This document shows positions 39,519 to 52,218 of a stretch of 64,000 nt of DNA, one piece after another. The DNA comes from Centropus unirufus (Eukaryota > Chordata > Aves > Cuculiformes > Centropidae), in contig VYZI01000043.1 of NCBI GenBank assembly GCA_013397695.1, positions 2,953,177 to 3,017,176 of the forward strand, read 5' to 3'. A program made the position numbers and the translations under genes. The notes beneath the pieces were generated by a model, which made no database searches, had not been told where the DNA came from, and saw only the letters and a program-made list of their open reading frames with translations. Each line of letters starts with the position of its first letter. The first letter of the stretch is position 1.

Positions 39519-42360
39519 TTGCCACAGTATGTACAGGTTTTTTCTAAGCATGTATTTTTTTTCTAAGATGTATGTTTATTTCTAAAACACCTACTGCAGT
39601 AAAGATCCGCAAAGAAGGAAGTTTTACAAAGACTTCAGTTCCTATGTTTACTAGAGCTTATAGTAACCCTCTATCAGACAGCAAGGAATCTAGGCATTGA
39701 GTAATTTGCAGTAAGAAAACAGGTCTTCCACCAGCATCCAAGGGACAAGAAGTGAAATCGGCTGAAGTGACATGCTGTTGGGCAGCCTCATGTCACACAG
39801 TTCACAGGGTAAGGTCACTTCTGCAGAGCACAGACTGCATCTACTCTGCGCTTACAACTCCTACATTCTCAGATGGGTGTTACCTCACCTCTGTGACCTC
39901 CTAATCTTGTTTCTACCTTATCTGTGTTTCTTTAAATTCACCATTTAAAAGGTCTTTAAACAACTGGCTCTTCAGCAGCAGAAGGAGGAAGGGTAAGCAA
40001 AACTGAGTTTAGAGCAGCAAAAAGGAGTATATGAACACATTTGCTTCATTCTGCCATATTTTCAGAGGTAGCACTTACACGCAGAGCCTGGGAGAAGGGG
40101 TAGGAAGCTTGCACGCAGTTGACTGAGCAGAGCTGCAGCTTGGGTGGGGCAGGAAGAAGGAAGGAAGAAAGTTCAGAGTAAGGGCAGGATGTCAGGCTCC
40201 TCCGTGCCTGCACACTGGATTCTGCCCACTAATCTGGAGAAAAATAGATCTAAAGAACTCATATTCACTTCAGATCAGCTAGGACCTATTACTACCAAGC
40301 AATTCTTTTTATAACATCTCTACAGCACAGCCAACTCCCATCTGATGTGGATTCAGAGAAAACTAACTTGGAATGAAACTGCCTGAAAATCTCTTAATGT
40401 TTCAGACCATTGCCTCACACAAGCTACAGGCGAGAGTGAAGTTTGAGGCTTGACTTAAAAAGGGGTTTATGAAATTGATTTAATTAACTTGGGGGGAAGT
40501 TTCACTGCTTGAGTTGGAATTTCCCATATCAGCCTGTACCCAATACAGACAGGTTGCCTTTACGAAGCTATCCTCATTGATGCAATAGATGATAGTAATT
40601 AATAAAGACAGGTGGTTTGGGCATAGTCTCAAGGCTTCTTCTGTTAGAGCACCGCTGACTAAAAAGGGATTACTTTAACCCTTGGGATGGAGAAAGACAG
40701 TTTCTATTTACTTTCCAGTGAATATCACTTTAGAAAGAAATTCCACCATTGTTCTTCTGTTTTAACAAATGAAAGTTTGTGGTCAATATTTGGGCAAGAT
40801 GTGCTGTTGGAAGAGCTCACAGACACCAGTGCATAAATTTTTATAAAGCCACCAACATTGGTACAATTCTGGACCCTTACAGTCACATTGCCAAAGACAG
40901 AATTGTACAATGTGGCCCATCAGCACCACCAGTTCTATGGCAGAAAGCCAAATAGTCTTCCCTGTTCAAGGTTTATTGAAGCCTAGGATTTCCATGTCCT
41001 CTGTGCTCTTCCAGTCCCACTCCTTTTCCTCCTAAAAATCACATCCTCATTTTTACAGTTAATCCTTTTAAGTTTTTTGTTCTTCCAGACTCATTTCTCC
41101 TTTATCTTTCTGGGTTCTTTACCATAGGTAATGAACTATGCACAATCCCCTAAACCAGCTTTTGCTATGATGTGAAGTTGGCATTGCACTTAGTTTATAG
41201 ATGAATTAATTAGCCTCATCCAATTACACTGCTTATTAGAATGCAGTGTCATACCAAGGACATCCATATAGTGTGGCTTTGCATGGTTTAGATATACTCT
41301 GAGGCCAAAGCATTTGGTCTCCTAAATCTGTGGCCGGAGTGGAGGTGGATTTCATTAATCTGCTGCCTCAGACAAGTTAATATATTTCATAGCCTCAAAT
41401 TTCTGTTGAAAAATGAAAAAGAAAGCTGCTTAGCAGAAATTTCTTGAAAAGTTGCAGTCATGGAGAAGGGATGGTGCACAAGAGAAGAGAACAGGGTTAC
41501 AGGATGGAGTAGGTCTAGGTATTATTGCACATGTTGAAACTGACAACATAATGCACATCACGTAATTCGGAAATGGTGCCATTTCCTTGAAAATCAGAAG
41601 CTAATATATGCAGCCCTACACTGTGCAAAAATCAGTCTTTCACCCTGCCTTGGAAAAAAAACCCATGCTCTATGATTTATGGCAGAGGAAAAGCAGCTTA
41701 GATTTTCTTTGACTCTAGGCAGTACTCCTTCCACATGTCTAATATACTGCCTGCAGCTATGTTTCTTGTGTAAGGGGGGCGTATGTGTCAGCACTGCCCC
41801 TAACAGACTTAACAGAGACTGATGAGTTTTTCTTACATTCTCAGCTTTTCCATTTTTTCCTTTTTTTCTTAATTGCTATTTCTTGCTCTTCTCTATCAAT
41901 CCATTTATTGCATTTGCTTTTTCAATCTACACGTAGTTTCATTTGAACCGATTTAAGACTCTTGGGCACTTCTTGTTGATAAACAACTCCGGTGAAATAG
42001 CCAGAAGAATGACTTAGCTTTGTGGTGGGAGTGTTCTGAGTTTGACCTCTGAGGCCACATCTAGAGGTACAAGAATAAAGTTCTTAATTGCGGTCAATTG
42101 AACCTTTGATCTTTCTACTGTGCTGGCCCACAAAAGGGCAAATGATGACAACTCTGATGGTTTCCGTACTGGAAATGTGACCCTATTTCTAGATACTTAT
42201 AAAGTATTCGTTCCCATGCAGTCTAAGAAGAATGACGTAGATTAGCAGATTTTGCAACATAGGAGCATGAACGGCCTTCCAATAGCACTAATAAAAGCAA
42301 TGTTCTGCAAATACGCTGCACAAATCCAAAGGCAGACATGTAATAACTACTGGTCACTCC
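39519..42360. other. gene-free unique sequence
   Basis: I see no gene or confident repeat. 40143-40170 is a GGAA-rich purine stretch. 42085-42117 combines an AATTG motif, CAATTGAA and a TCF/LEF-like 'cctttgatctttc', which may be a binding-site cluster. Confidence 0.55.
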
Positions 42361-42440
42361 TGAGCTGGAATGGGTTTGACCTGCTAACCTCAGGGTGAAA
42401 GGCTCTGTACTTCATTACCACTCCCAAGAGCTCTCTGACT
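42361..42440 (-). repeat. possible tRNA-derived SINE head
   Basis: On the minus strand the stretch reads gtggtaatgaagtacagagcc, then caccctgaggttagc and aggtcaaaccc. That resembles a Pol III promoter with a box-B-like GGTCAAACCC (42372-42381 on the plus strand). Only the head is visible and the match is loose. Confidence 0.25.
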
Positions 42441-44838
42441 CTCTCTGAGGCTGGGGGTTTTATTATTTTGTAGTTAACCTCAGGACAGAATCACCTACAA
42501 TGGATAACATCTGCAGAACACTATCTAGACATCTGAAGATTTTTTTCCTTTACAGCTAATCATTGGCACTCAATGAATCTGAAGGTTAAAAAGAAATTGC
42601 ATGGGCAAATAAACACTCCAGAAACAGTGAAATCAGAAGAGGAGGAGCGTGGGGACCCTTAATAGATCCTTCCTGACACTGGTATAATTTTTCACTTGCT
42701 CATAGGATCGTTTCTTTTTGAGTAATGGAAGATGTAATGATCTGGGGTGAATTCATCAAAATGTGTACCTTTTTGCAAGAGAGAATCAATCAATCAACTG
42801 CCCTCAAAAATACCTGACAAACTATTCTAGGTGAACATCAATAAAGTTTTACTTTGTGTGATGCCTATACTTCTGGTTTCTTTCTTTTACCACTCATTCA
42901 GCTACTCAGACATTTCACTTATTCATTCTGATGCCATCCTCTGTAGAAGATGCACACAAACAAGCTTTCCAGTGGGACAGGCACCCTGCTAATACATGCT
43001 AAAAGCACTCTTCCAAGATAGAAGCAGTCCGCAGTTAGCAGTTTATCACATGCAGCCCTTTCGGTCCTAAAACATCCACTCCTACAATCCAGAGTACATT
43101 TTCCCAGAACACAATGTAGAAAATACTGTCCAGCATGACAGAAGTCTTAATCACACAATAAAATGCTAAGTACAACAAAATTATTCTTTCCATCTCTATG
43201 ACTTTGTGTCACCAGCAGAAGCTGTTTAAATAGCCATCCTGGTGTTCTGAAAGGAGGATGTTAGTGACCTCATTGTGGAGCTAGGCACAACAGGAATGAA
43301 AGGATTGACACAGGAGGACTGTATAGGACATATCGATCTCCCACAGTAGATCTCATCTCTGAAAGCCACATTTTCCCTATTAACTTTAACATAATGAGTC
43401 TTTATTAATTCTGATTATTTTAGAAGGTCTGTTTTGTATCTTTGTATAAAAATGATAAATCATCGCTTAATGAGCATGAACTGATTTCACATTGAATTGT
43501 CCATCCCACAAGCATCAAGATGTCCAAGAAAGGAAACTCGCTTGTTTATTCCCAGCAGTGCTTCGGGATATAGCCTGCAAAGGCAGTGGGAATTAAACAT
43601 GAGGAAGCAGCAAGATATTTTCCCCATTACATATTCACCCATCAATCATAGTTCTCTTTGAAACCTGGCTAGTGGCCACTGGTCCCTGCTGGGAAAATGC
43701 TAGAAGTGAAAAAAAAAAATAAAAAAAGTATTTTTCTTCTTTGTGCCAGCTTTCAGTGTAGAGTTAACTTGAAGCTGCAAGTAGTACAGCCCAGCTCCTC
43801 TCTGGCAGATCTCTGAAAGGAGATCCATTGTGGAATTTCACAGTTGGATCTCAGCATCTTATTCTGCTCCATGGGCTGACATTTTGGACATGTTTCACCA
43901 TTGTTTCCCCAAATTTTAATCTGCAACTTTATTAAAAGAATAAAATAAAAAGAACTTCAATCCATCAGAGTGTGTTCTATTAATGTTTTTTTCCCAGTAT
44001 AACAGGATGCCAATAAATAGAGAACTGAGGGTGGACACATTGTTGTAGATATAGTATAGAGGAACAAATTAGAATTAGAGAAAACCCCAGCTGACTGAGC
44101 CAGCTGGCATTTTCTGGCCCAGATTTCTGGGACTTCATAAAGCAGACTGATTGGAATGGAGAAGAAACTGACTCTGGGGTGGTCATTTTTTGTAGCAGAA
44201 AAGGCAAAAGCAAAAATCAGTACTTCTTGGGGGAACTAAACAGCTCCAGGGCACACAAACCCAACAGTATTGTCGGGAGATGCAGTGTATGCCCAAGCTT
44301 CTGATCTCCTTTTTGACAGTGAGGAACTATGAGGAGACCAGACCATAGATCATATGATAAAATAGGATGCCTGCAAGTAGTAAAACCAAGACAGTCAAGG
44401 CAGAAGAATGCTCCTAGGGAAATTAGGAATACACAATGTGAAGATGACAACTTCTAAAATGCCCCAAAACCAACATTTTAAAGCAGCCAGATGTTGAGTC
44501 TATGAGCAGAGACTCTCTCTAGGATAAGTCTAGCTCATAGGCAGACAGTCTTTCCTTTAAACTTCTTGCTTTGCTTTTCCATTTTGGAGGTTTATTCTTT
44601 TGACAACCTCTCTCTTTGCACTTATGTGGCACTTACACACAGTAACCTTGGAAGAGGTGTATCTCCATATTCTATATTTATCATTCAGACATCCAGGTGG
44701 TGCTGGGCTCAGGGGTGAATCTGGCAAGGACAAGCATTTTGAAGGAAGACTGAAAACTGACTTTGGAAAAATCCTCTGTTACAAGACAGCTATTGATCAT
44801 TCATGATGCAAATATTTTTTCACTATTGACAAAATAGT
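42441..44838. other. gene-free unique sequence
   Basis: I see no gene. A/T-rich simple sequence lies at 43709-43730 (A run, then TAAAAAAAG). Pairs of minus-strand frames near 43980-44450 are chance-sized and lack motifs. Confidence 0.55.
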
Positions 44839-44876
44839 TCTAGATGATCTTTAAGGTCTCTTCCAAGCCAAACCAA
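44839..44876 (+). repeat. CR1 LINE 3' end
   Basis: The words 'tagatgatctttaaggtctc' and 'ttccaagccaaacca' match the 3' untranslated end of bird CR1 elements (ctagatgatctttaaaggtcccttccaacccaaacca). The usual short ATTCTATGA-type terminal repeat is missing or decayed, and no CR1 body can be followed upstream, so this is a severely 5'-truncated or eroded copy. CR1 is the main LINE of bird genomes and supports a sauropsid source. Confidence 0.7.
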
Positions 44877-44956
44877 AATCAAGGCGTCCTCTGTATTTCT
44901 TCTGTCATCACCGCTAAGCCATAAGGAACACTGTAAATAAATTCCTAGGCTTTCTG

Positions 44957-45020
44957 GAAAAAAAGAAAGAGATAAAAATGGAGGGAAAGAAAGAGATAAT
45001 AAAAATAAAAGAAATAAAGG
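44957..45020. repeat. GAAA/ATAAA purine-rich tract
   Basis: An A-rich stretch in which 'gaaagagata' occurs twice and is followed by AATAAAAATAAAAG. It directly follows the CR1 tail by about 80 bp. Low-complexity sequence. Confidence 0.65.
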
Positions 45021-45293
45021 AGTTGGCGTTCAAGTTCACTGTGCTCTCTTCAAAGTCCTGGACCAGCTCTGATCATCTCCTGGATATGGACTCTCTCACT
45101 GGAATGGAATTTCCCAAGATATCATGGTAATTCTGGCACCTGTTTCTCTGCAGCAGCTATAAATCTCCTGCAGGTCATAGGGCTATGTAAAAGGAAAAAA
45201 AATTACTCAAGTGTTCTTGGCCTGGGCCTGGAGATCAAGAAAGGGACAGAAATGCATGCCTCATCCAAAGAAAACCCTGCCTAGCTTTACACT
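45021..45293. other. gene-free spacer in transposon-rich zone
   Basis: I see nothing recognisable between the purine tract and the tRNA-like fold. Confidence 0.4.
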
Positions 45294-45366
45294 GCTAATA
45301 GCTCAGTGGGAAAGTCTGTTTAACTGTGCACATCCTGCCGAGGTTTCTGGGATATAACCTGTTAGA
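45294..45366 (+). repeat. tRNA-like relic (SINE head or tRNA pseudogene)
   Basis: Holds an exact box A, 'tagctcagtggg' (45299-45310). 'aggtt' (45341-45345) pairs exactly with 'aacct' (45356-45360) in the T-stem position, directly next to a possible five-pair acceptor stem, 'ctaat' (45295-45299) with 'gttag' (45361-45365), which includes one G-U pair. The D-stem does not close and the T-loop is too long (10 bases, no TTCRA), so it is not a working tRNA. It is either a decayed tRNA pseudogene or the head of a tRNA-derived SINE whose body is lost. Confidence 0.35.
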
Positions 45367-46030
45367 CCCTCACCTAGAACACATTTCTTCCGCTTTTGAA
45401 GGCTAGCTTGTCTGCAGGGTGTCTGCCAAGCAAAAGAAATGAAGATTACGGAGCAAAGAAACCCAGTGGCAGCTGTGCATCAGGTCCCAATTAAGACATC
45501 AAACTAAACCCGTCAGCCTTAGTTCTCAAACATCCTTGTATATAATATTTCCCATGAGGCTGGAATTCTTCTGCAAGGTTTATACTGGCTTTAATGTATA
45601 GCATCAGGGTTCAGTAAGCTTTCATGGCATTCATATTGCTGTTTCAGGCAGCAGGGTATGTTTTTCCACCCCTATTCCTCCAAATAAAAGACAAGGGCAT
45701 GCCCTATGTTATGACATGACTTGACTTGGACTGAGGCAGCAGGTCTGAGCTGTTTGGCATGAAGCTGCATATGAATCTTCTACTGAATCTTGATGGTTCT
45801 GAGCACCCTAATGTGCTAAATCCTAATTATAACCCTAACTTTATAATAATCATTTGGTCCATTACACATTTAATCCAAAAGGAGCTCTTCTGCCAGAATC
45901 TATCTCCCCTAAGACTGGGTAGAGCGAAGTCTATGAAGTAGAAGTACACTTACTGCAGCTTCAAGTGACAACCACCTGATTGTGTTAGAGACAGTCTTTT
46001 GTGAACCAGTCCACTTTGGACCTAATAACC
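45367..46030. other. gene-free spacer in transposon-rich zone
   Basis: I see no gene. The 60-codon open frame at 45759-45941 is chance-sized. 'aatcctaattataaccctaa' near 45822 recalls vertebrate telomere-like CCCTAA only over one unit, so no telomeric tract is called. Confidence 0.45.
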
Positions 46031-46215
46031 ACTCTAGCTCAAGGCTGAGGTTTAGAGGCAATTGAGCAAGACCTCTCCATCATGGCATCTGATTTGGGTT
46101 CAAGTCCCAAGGAATATTTTGCCCTGACCTCTCTAAAAGTCCCATCTGTACATCTACTGCATTACTGCAGGAAATCTTGTATTCCCTACCATTTTCTGCA
46201 GTCTCTTGGAAAACA
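46031..46215 (+). repeat. tRNA-derived SINE fragment
   Basis: A box-A-like 'tagctcaaggc' (46035) is followed by an exact box-B sequence, 'gggttcaagtccc' (46096-46108), the T-loop signature of a tRNA-derived Pol III promoter. The sequence after it (ggaatattttgccctgacct and onward) would be the SINE body, but I do not recognise the family. The A-to-B spacing, about 60 bases, fits a tRNA-type promoter. The right end is a guess. Confidence 0.4.
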
Positions 46216-46599
46216 GTCATGGTATCACTGCAGACTCTCACCATGAGGACAGTGTAAAGTGCCTTGCTTACTAGCACAGTGAAGCCATACATTGTTCTCT
46301 GCTGAGAGGACCTAAGTCACCCAGCTGTCCTCACTAACAATTAACTGAATAATCCTGCAGGAAATCACTTAAAATTCCCCTCAATGCACTTACGAGACAG
46401 CCCTGTTGTGAACAGGAGCAGCATGCCCAGAGTCAACTCCCACTGCTTCACAACAAAGAACAGATTTGGTTTGAAAATAGCAGCAGTAAGAACATCTATG
46501 CTGCCAAATAGCTCAGCTCCCTGGTTTACTGTCAGATCCTGATTCTTCAATTGTCTATGCTACTTTCCCTTGGGATCCCTTTGGGAGTGGACTAGCTAA
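46216..46599. other. gene-free spacer
   Basis: I see nothing recognisable. It may include the rest of the SINE above. Confidence 0.4.
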
Positions 46600-46895
46600 T
46601 TCCTTCAGAGAAATCTCAGTCCATTTCTAGAAACAGCTTGTTCCAGTACCCCCTGCCACTCAGAAGGCAGGAACATGCTGTTCAGCTCCCTGAACACTAT
46701 CACAGTAAAACACATCCCTCATTTCAAGCCTCACAATGTGAAACCCATCCTTAATGGAAAACCATGGTTACTGTTACAGACTATCATATAATCTAGGTTA
46801 TTGATGAAGATATTGAACAGTGATACAGTCTGCAGCTTTTTCCATGCAACACTACCTGAAAGAAGCAAACAAATAACTTCTTATATCTCAAAGCC
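46600..46895 (-). repeat. CR1-like LINE fragment, reverse
   Basis: 'ggttattgatgaagatattg' plus 'aacag' near 46797-46821 closely follows the antisense of the internal CR1 sequence (tcattgatgaagatgttaaacag). Downstream 'caacactacctgaa' and 'cttcttatatctcaaagcc' follow the next antisense words (gacaccactagtga, attacaactctctgagcc) more loosely. 'acagcttgttccagtacc' (46631) resembles a different CR1 part (cctgttccagtgcc) that normally lies more than 1 kb away. Either it is chance or the copy carries an internal deletion. Confidence 0.42.
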
Positions 46896-48431
46896 ATAGA
46901 GATATTACTTGTGGCTCAGAAGGGACTATGAAAAGTTATTGTGAAACTGGACTTAAATGCACTTACTTTGGAGAAAATTAGCTTAGAATTTTGTAGATGC
47001 AAACTACTTTTCTCTACATAGGGCCAAGAGTCACTCCTTGGAGTGGAGGTCTTCAGAATCAGAGATGTAGCTGACAAAACACCTAGGACCATGATTCCAC
47101 CATTCTTGGTGCCCACTACTAGATTTCCCAGAAACAACACTTCTGATGGAGAATGGATACACGTTCACTTTTCTAAGATCAGTAAGCCAAATAGCTAAAC
47201 ACAATATGCATGATTTCTCTGCCCTTATTAAGAAGGCATTGAGAACCTTCCTTGGGGCAAATTAGTTATTCAAAGTAGGGGATGATAGGGCAAAAAGACT
47301 CTTTTAGAGGTAGTCTAAGGTTGTGAATGACAAAATCTGTAAATCTGCATATTGTTGTGGACAAAAATGATGAAAAAACACCCACCAGGAATTTGGGTAG
47401 ATTGCTGTCAAGAGGAGGTCTCTTCTCTTGGACCAGGGACTCCTGGTCTCTGGCAGCAGACTGTCAACAGTTCGAGTTCACTTTTAACTATCTCCCTGAT
47501 ATCACCATGTGATCTCTGGACATAACTGCTCTTCAGAATGAAAGAAATAAACATGTTTTTCTAGAGGTAGCAGAACTAGTGAAGCTTGGTTTCGTATAGA
47601 TGAATGAAGGCTAAATTTCCTTATAACAAGAGTAAGCTTGTGCTGTAAATTGTCTCATGTTACCCAGCCTCTGATTTCCATGACATTTCTAGCAGTTTCA
47701 TATTTTTGGAAGCTCTACTCCTCTGTTATATTTGTGGTTGAAATAAATCAGCAGATTTTAACACTGTTGGGGCAGGCCGGGAGGGGTGATAGAGAGAAAC
47801 CAACATATGGAGCATGTAATGGCATGTTTCTCACTTCCTTAGGAAACCAATCTTAAAAGATAAAGATGGCAGAGCCCTACCACATTCTGCTGGAATGGAG
47901 TTATAATTGGTGAGCTGGATGTCAAGAAAATCCCCTTACTAAAGAAAAGTAAGAAACAGAGCTTATTGCTCTTTTATGAGTCATCTCTATCGAGTTCTTT
48001 AAACTGCACAACAACTGACACCTTTGTTGGAGGTGGAATAACAAAAAGATGAATTACTCTTAAAATGCAAGTCAGATGATGACGATTAAGTTTTAGAGTA
48101 GATAATTCCCCTTTTCAGCACTGGATTGAGGCAAAATCATTGGTTCTGAGTATGATCTAAGGTTCACTCACCAAGTTGCTTCCTGGGGTTAAACATATTG
48201 GGGAATTGGAACCTATTAAAAAGTTAAAGAAAGGCTTCTGCATGTAGTTTTGTAGTCTGATTTATGTTCCTTTTTATCCCAGACTACACCTCTTCCAGTC
48301 ATCTTTTGACTAACCTACTGAAAGTACACAAAAGGAAGACAAGAGTTGGAACACTCCTGAAATTGTCACTGCAAGACACACATCAGTAATTTACCTGGCA
48401 ACACTTTCCTAGGGAGCACTTTGGTTTGAAG
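46896..48431. other. gene-free unique sequence
   Basis: I see no gene or repeat. Open frames are at most about 74 codons and lie on both strands. Confidence 0.55.
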
Positions 48432-48472
48432 AGAAACAAAAAAACAAAACCAAAACCACACACCCCCTCAAA
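48432..48472. repeat. A/C-rich low-complexity tract
   Basis: AAAC and CAAAACC units followed by ACACACCCCCTC. Simple sequence with no element body. Confidence 0.65.
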
Positions 48473-51400
48473 CTGTAAGGTCTTTATCAACAAGTTAACA
48501 GTAAGTTATATATCAGAGGTTTGTAAAGTAGTTCAGTGAAATGAAGTTGTGACTTACAGACCAGACAGAATTTGCACATATTTTCAAGGACTAAATTTCC
48601 TCTGCTAAAACAAAAACAGACATCAGGAACAAATGATTCTTAACTTTGCAAAACACTTCTAAGTCTGATGTGAGCTGTGGATTGTTAATATTAATTGGTC
48701 AAGGACAACAGCTCCATAATCATCTTTATAGCAATTATTTCTTTGCTTTAACATTTCATGGTATCTGCCTGTAAATGCTGGACATTCATATGACATTTAG
48801 GAGACCTTGCTGTGGGGCTCTGTCTGATTTTTAAGCCTCTTTTCTTTTAAGACTCTAGTCTGGGCGAGCCACTGAATCTTAGGGCCTCTTTTGAGCACTC
48901 TTATCGTGCAGATGTGCTTGCCTAGCACTACCTCCTTGTAGTTCAACTGCTTATCCCCAAGGTCAGTCCTGACCCTGAAATGTCTTTTTTTTCTTTAATC
49001 AAATGAGGAAGCTTGACAAAAAAAAAAGCTTGACAGAAAAGCAAACCAACAGATAAAGTTTTTATGTGGGCTTTATAAGCACTTGCACTTGCACTTTAAC
49101 CTCAAAACATAAATAAGTTTACATATTAATAGGGAGGCAAATCACCACAGTGTTTCATCGTTCCCTTGGAAGTCCTTGGAAGAGTTAGTCAATGTGCAAG
49201 GGGACAGTGCTGGTAGCAAGACAGCTGTGCTCCTGCCTTTAATTATTTAACAACCAAATGATGCTTTGATTAGTCTCTTTGTGAATCACAATCTCCTGCC
49301 AGGCGATTTGACTCCCACAGAAACCATCATCTCCAGTTCCCATGTCAGCCAGCTGTCCTTGGCTGTGCCTATCTCACCGTTGTGGTATCACTCCCACTAT
49401 CTGGTGTCAGCAGTGTCTTGGTGCCAGCTCTGTGCCAGCACCTGCAGGGTCTATACATCAAGTGGAGCACAAGGGAAGTGAAGCAATATTAAAGTCAACA
49501 GCCAATGTGTGGACCATATTCAGAGTCAGCGCATTGCACCCTTTTTCCAGTCTAACATTACTCCAGGGCAGTACCCCCAGTCCACTCTCAGATTGTTAGG
49601 GAACAGTTCAGACATAAATGGGAAAAGCTCTTTTTGCAGGTGGGGGAGGAAAAGGGATAACAAATATGATGCATAGAAGGGGAAGATGAAACCAGTGGAA
49701 GCTTCTGAAAACTAGTCGGTCAAGTCAGTGATTTTCAGTCTGTCTGTGACTGTTGTCCCTACCAGCCTAATACTATTAAATGCCCTTTCAGCTGTGAAGT
49801 GAACCAGTTCAGCCTCAGAGCCAATTCACTCCCTAACAGAAAGACAAAAATAGCCACAGGGAGATGGAGGGGGAAATAGGAGTGAGAGTGAGGTACTGGC
49901 TGATAAGGATAGACATTTGTTCTCTCTGACCTGGCCAGGGCTCAGGGGTAGGTTGGAGTCTTCCAGGGAAATTCCTGGGAGCTGCCCAGCTCATTTCTTA
50001 GAACAAAGAGGTCCGATTTGGAATTAGCTGTTTTTTAAGCCAAATGTACTTTGCGAAAGGACCATCTTTTCCCTCTCGCAGACCATGCTGCCCCTGGCTC
50101 TGTGCCACTGCCAGACTTCTAATACAATCAAACACATTCCAAAACATTCTCCCATCTCCTCTCCTCATGGGAGAAGTTCCTAATTGTTCAGCTCAACCTT
50201 GCTGTTTTTGTCTTCCCCTGGAAAGAGCTTGGGAAAGCAGAAACCATGCATAGCCTTCTGATGAGGTGAGATAACTTTGGTTCCAGGGAGATTTCAACAA
50301 AATGCCACAGCTGTGTTTAACATCGGCAAAGCCCAGGCAGAAAGTGTTCTGTGTTGACTTCTAACACTTGTTTTGGCTGAGCTAGGCTTTATTCTAAAGC
50401 AGCTGTCCATGAATTTGACTATGCTGAGAAGTACAATCCTTCAATTGCCTAAATGCATGTTTATACAATGTTCACAAATCTGTTATGCTGAAAAAGATCT
50501 ATCCTTTAATTATCCAACACAACCACCTTCATTGGGAACATACCCAAGTTTATTTAAGAGGAAGAAAAAGTTATGATGAAAATTACCACAGCATTTTTTT
50601 TTCTTTTTGAAATGAATATTTTTGTATCAATGCATAAACCACAAGAATTATCGTCATTTTAATTGTTTCCTCCGGGTGGACTCTTTCAAGTTGAGCTGTC
50701 AGTTACAAGCATGGGTGGGGAGCCCATTTGGAGGAAAAGCAAGAATAATTCCCTTTCACAACACCCCCTGAAGGCAGCCAAAGATCAGAATTACATTGGG
50801 ACAACTTGCTTCACCCTCCACATGTTGGGGGCAGGCCTCAGCCTTCATCATCCTGCAGCGTCAGCATGTGCTCAGGAAAAGTCATTCTTTAGCAGGTTGA
50901 TACCACTCAAAATAAGTATATTATGTATTCTGAACTCTAGGCAAACAGAGAAAATTACAGCACTGGATTTGTGCTGCTGCCCTGAATGCCGAATCATTTT
51001 CATGACACAAAAATTGGTGTTATGTAGGCAATGAAGATATAGCAGAATATCAGAAAGCAATTGTCTTCTACATATGTTAGGGTTTGGGGTTCTTTAATGC
51101 AAGTTCTATGCATAATCCAAAAATGTGATACCCTTCTAAGAAACAGATTGCTTTTACAGAAAAGCTGCTTTTGTTGGATTGGATGTACATATAATCACTT
51201 TCTGCATTGAAAACATTAATTGAAGGCATACAATCAGCGAGACAATAAATTCTTGGGGGGAGGAGGAAATTAGTGAAATGGGATATACACTCTTCATCTT
51301 CCAATGTAACAAATTACTTTCTTCAGATGAAGGCATTGTGTGCTTGGAACATTGGATAGACAAAATCTCCTCCGTGGTGGCCACATCTTCTTCTGTTAAT

Positions 51401-52130
51401 CTTGCAAAGACTGTAAATTGCCAGCTATCAGAAGTGGCTTCTAATTTTGTGTGGAACTTGCTCTCATTTTTCGTTACAAAACATGGCATTTTTTTAAATA
51501 CTTGCAAAAATGAAAATATTTTACCAAGCGTTTTTATTGAAAACCAGTGGCTGAATTTAGGGCTTTGTGATTTTTTTTAGAACTTCAAACATATATTTCA
51601 GCTTTGAAGATTTTGCAGTGCTGGCACTGCTTCTTTTACCTCTGAGATTTTTACTGGGGATCTGGACAGAAATGAACATTTTCTCCTGCTTTCTCATAAA
51701 AAGTAAATGCTAAGTAAATTTTCAAGCCTCTAGAAGCGAAGGTGCCTGATTTATTGGTAATCCGGTTTCAGAGACATTAGTGGATCTGATGCTAATGATC
51801 TGAAATCAAAGCCCACTTTTTAAGATGTCCATCTGAGCTTTTATACTTTTATAGTACCACTGTGACAAAAGTATTTCTCCATTGTAGCACATATTATCCT
51901 TGCACAAATATGCTCAGTCATGTTTGAAAGAGAGATATAGGAGAAAAAAAGTTCATTAAAAATTAAAATCAAATAATTATATATAAGCTCAGGGAAATAA
52001 GAATGAATTCATGAAGAGTGAACACATGGGAAGGAACATTATTGCTATTAATGCAAGAAAATGTCATGATTTGGTATTTCTCTTTTTGTTATGTTGAATC
52101 AGGAATTTCATTTGTGTTGCCAGGGCTCCC
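48473..52130. other. gene-free unique sequence
   Basis: I see no gene. At 49010-49036 the word 'aagcttgaca' occurs on both sides of an A run. The 123-codon frame at 50663-51034 and the 100-117-codon frames that overlap on opposite strands at 51154-51580 have no domain and are not convincing. 51380-51560 is unique AT-rich sequence with regulatory-looking words. Confidence 0.55.
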
Positions 52131-52218
52131 ATGATGCTGACATCTTTCCTTTTGACAAAGTTCACAGATGTTCTGCCTCTCTCGCCTCTCTCTCCTCTCA
52201 CATACATTACCATGGTAG

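Noticed and set aside
45822..45840. CCTAATTATAACCCTAA, telomere-like
   Set aside because: Only one CCCTAA unit; no array.
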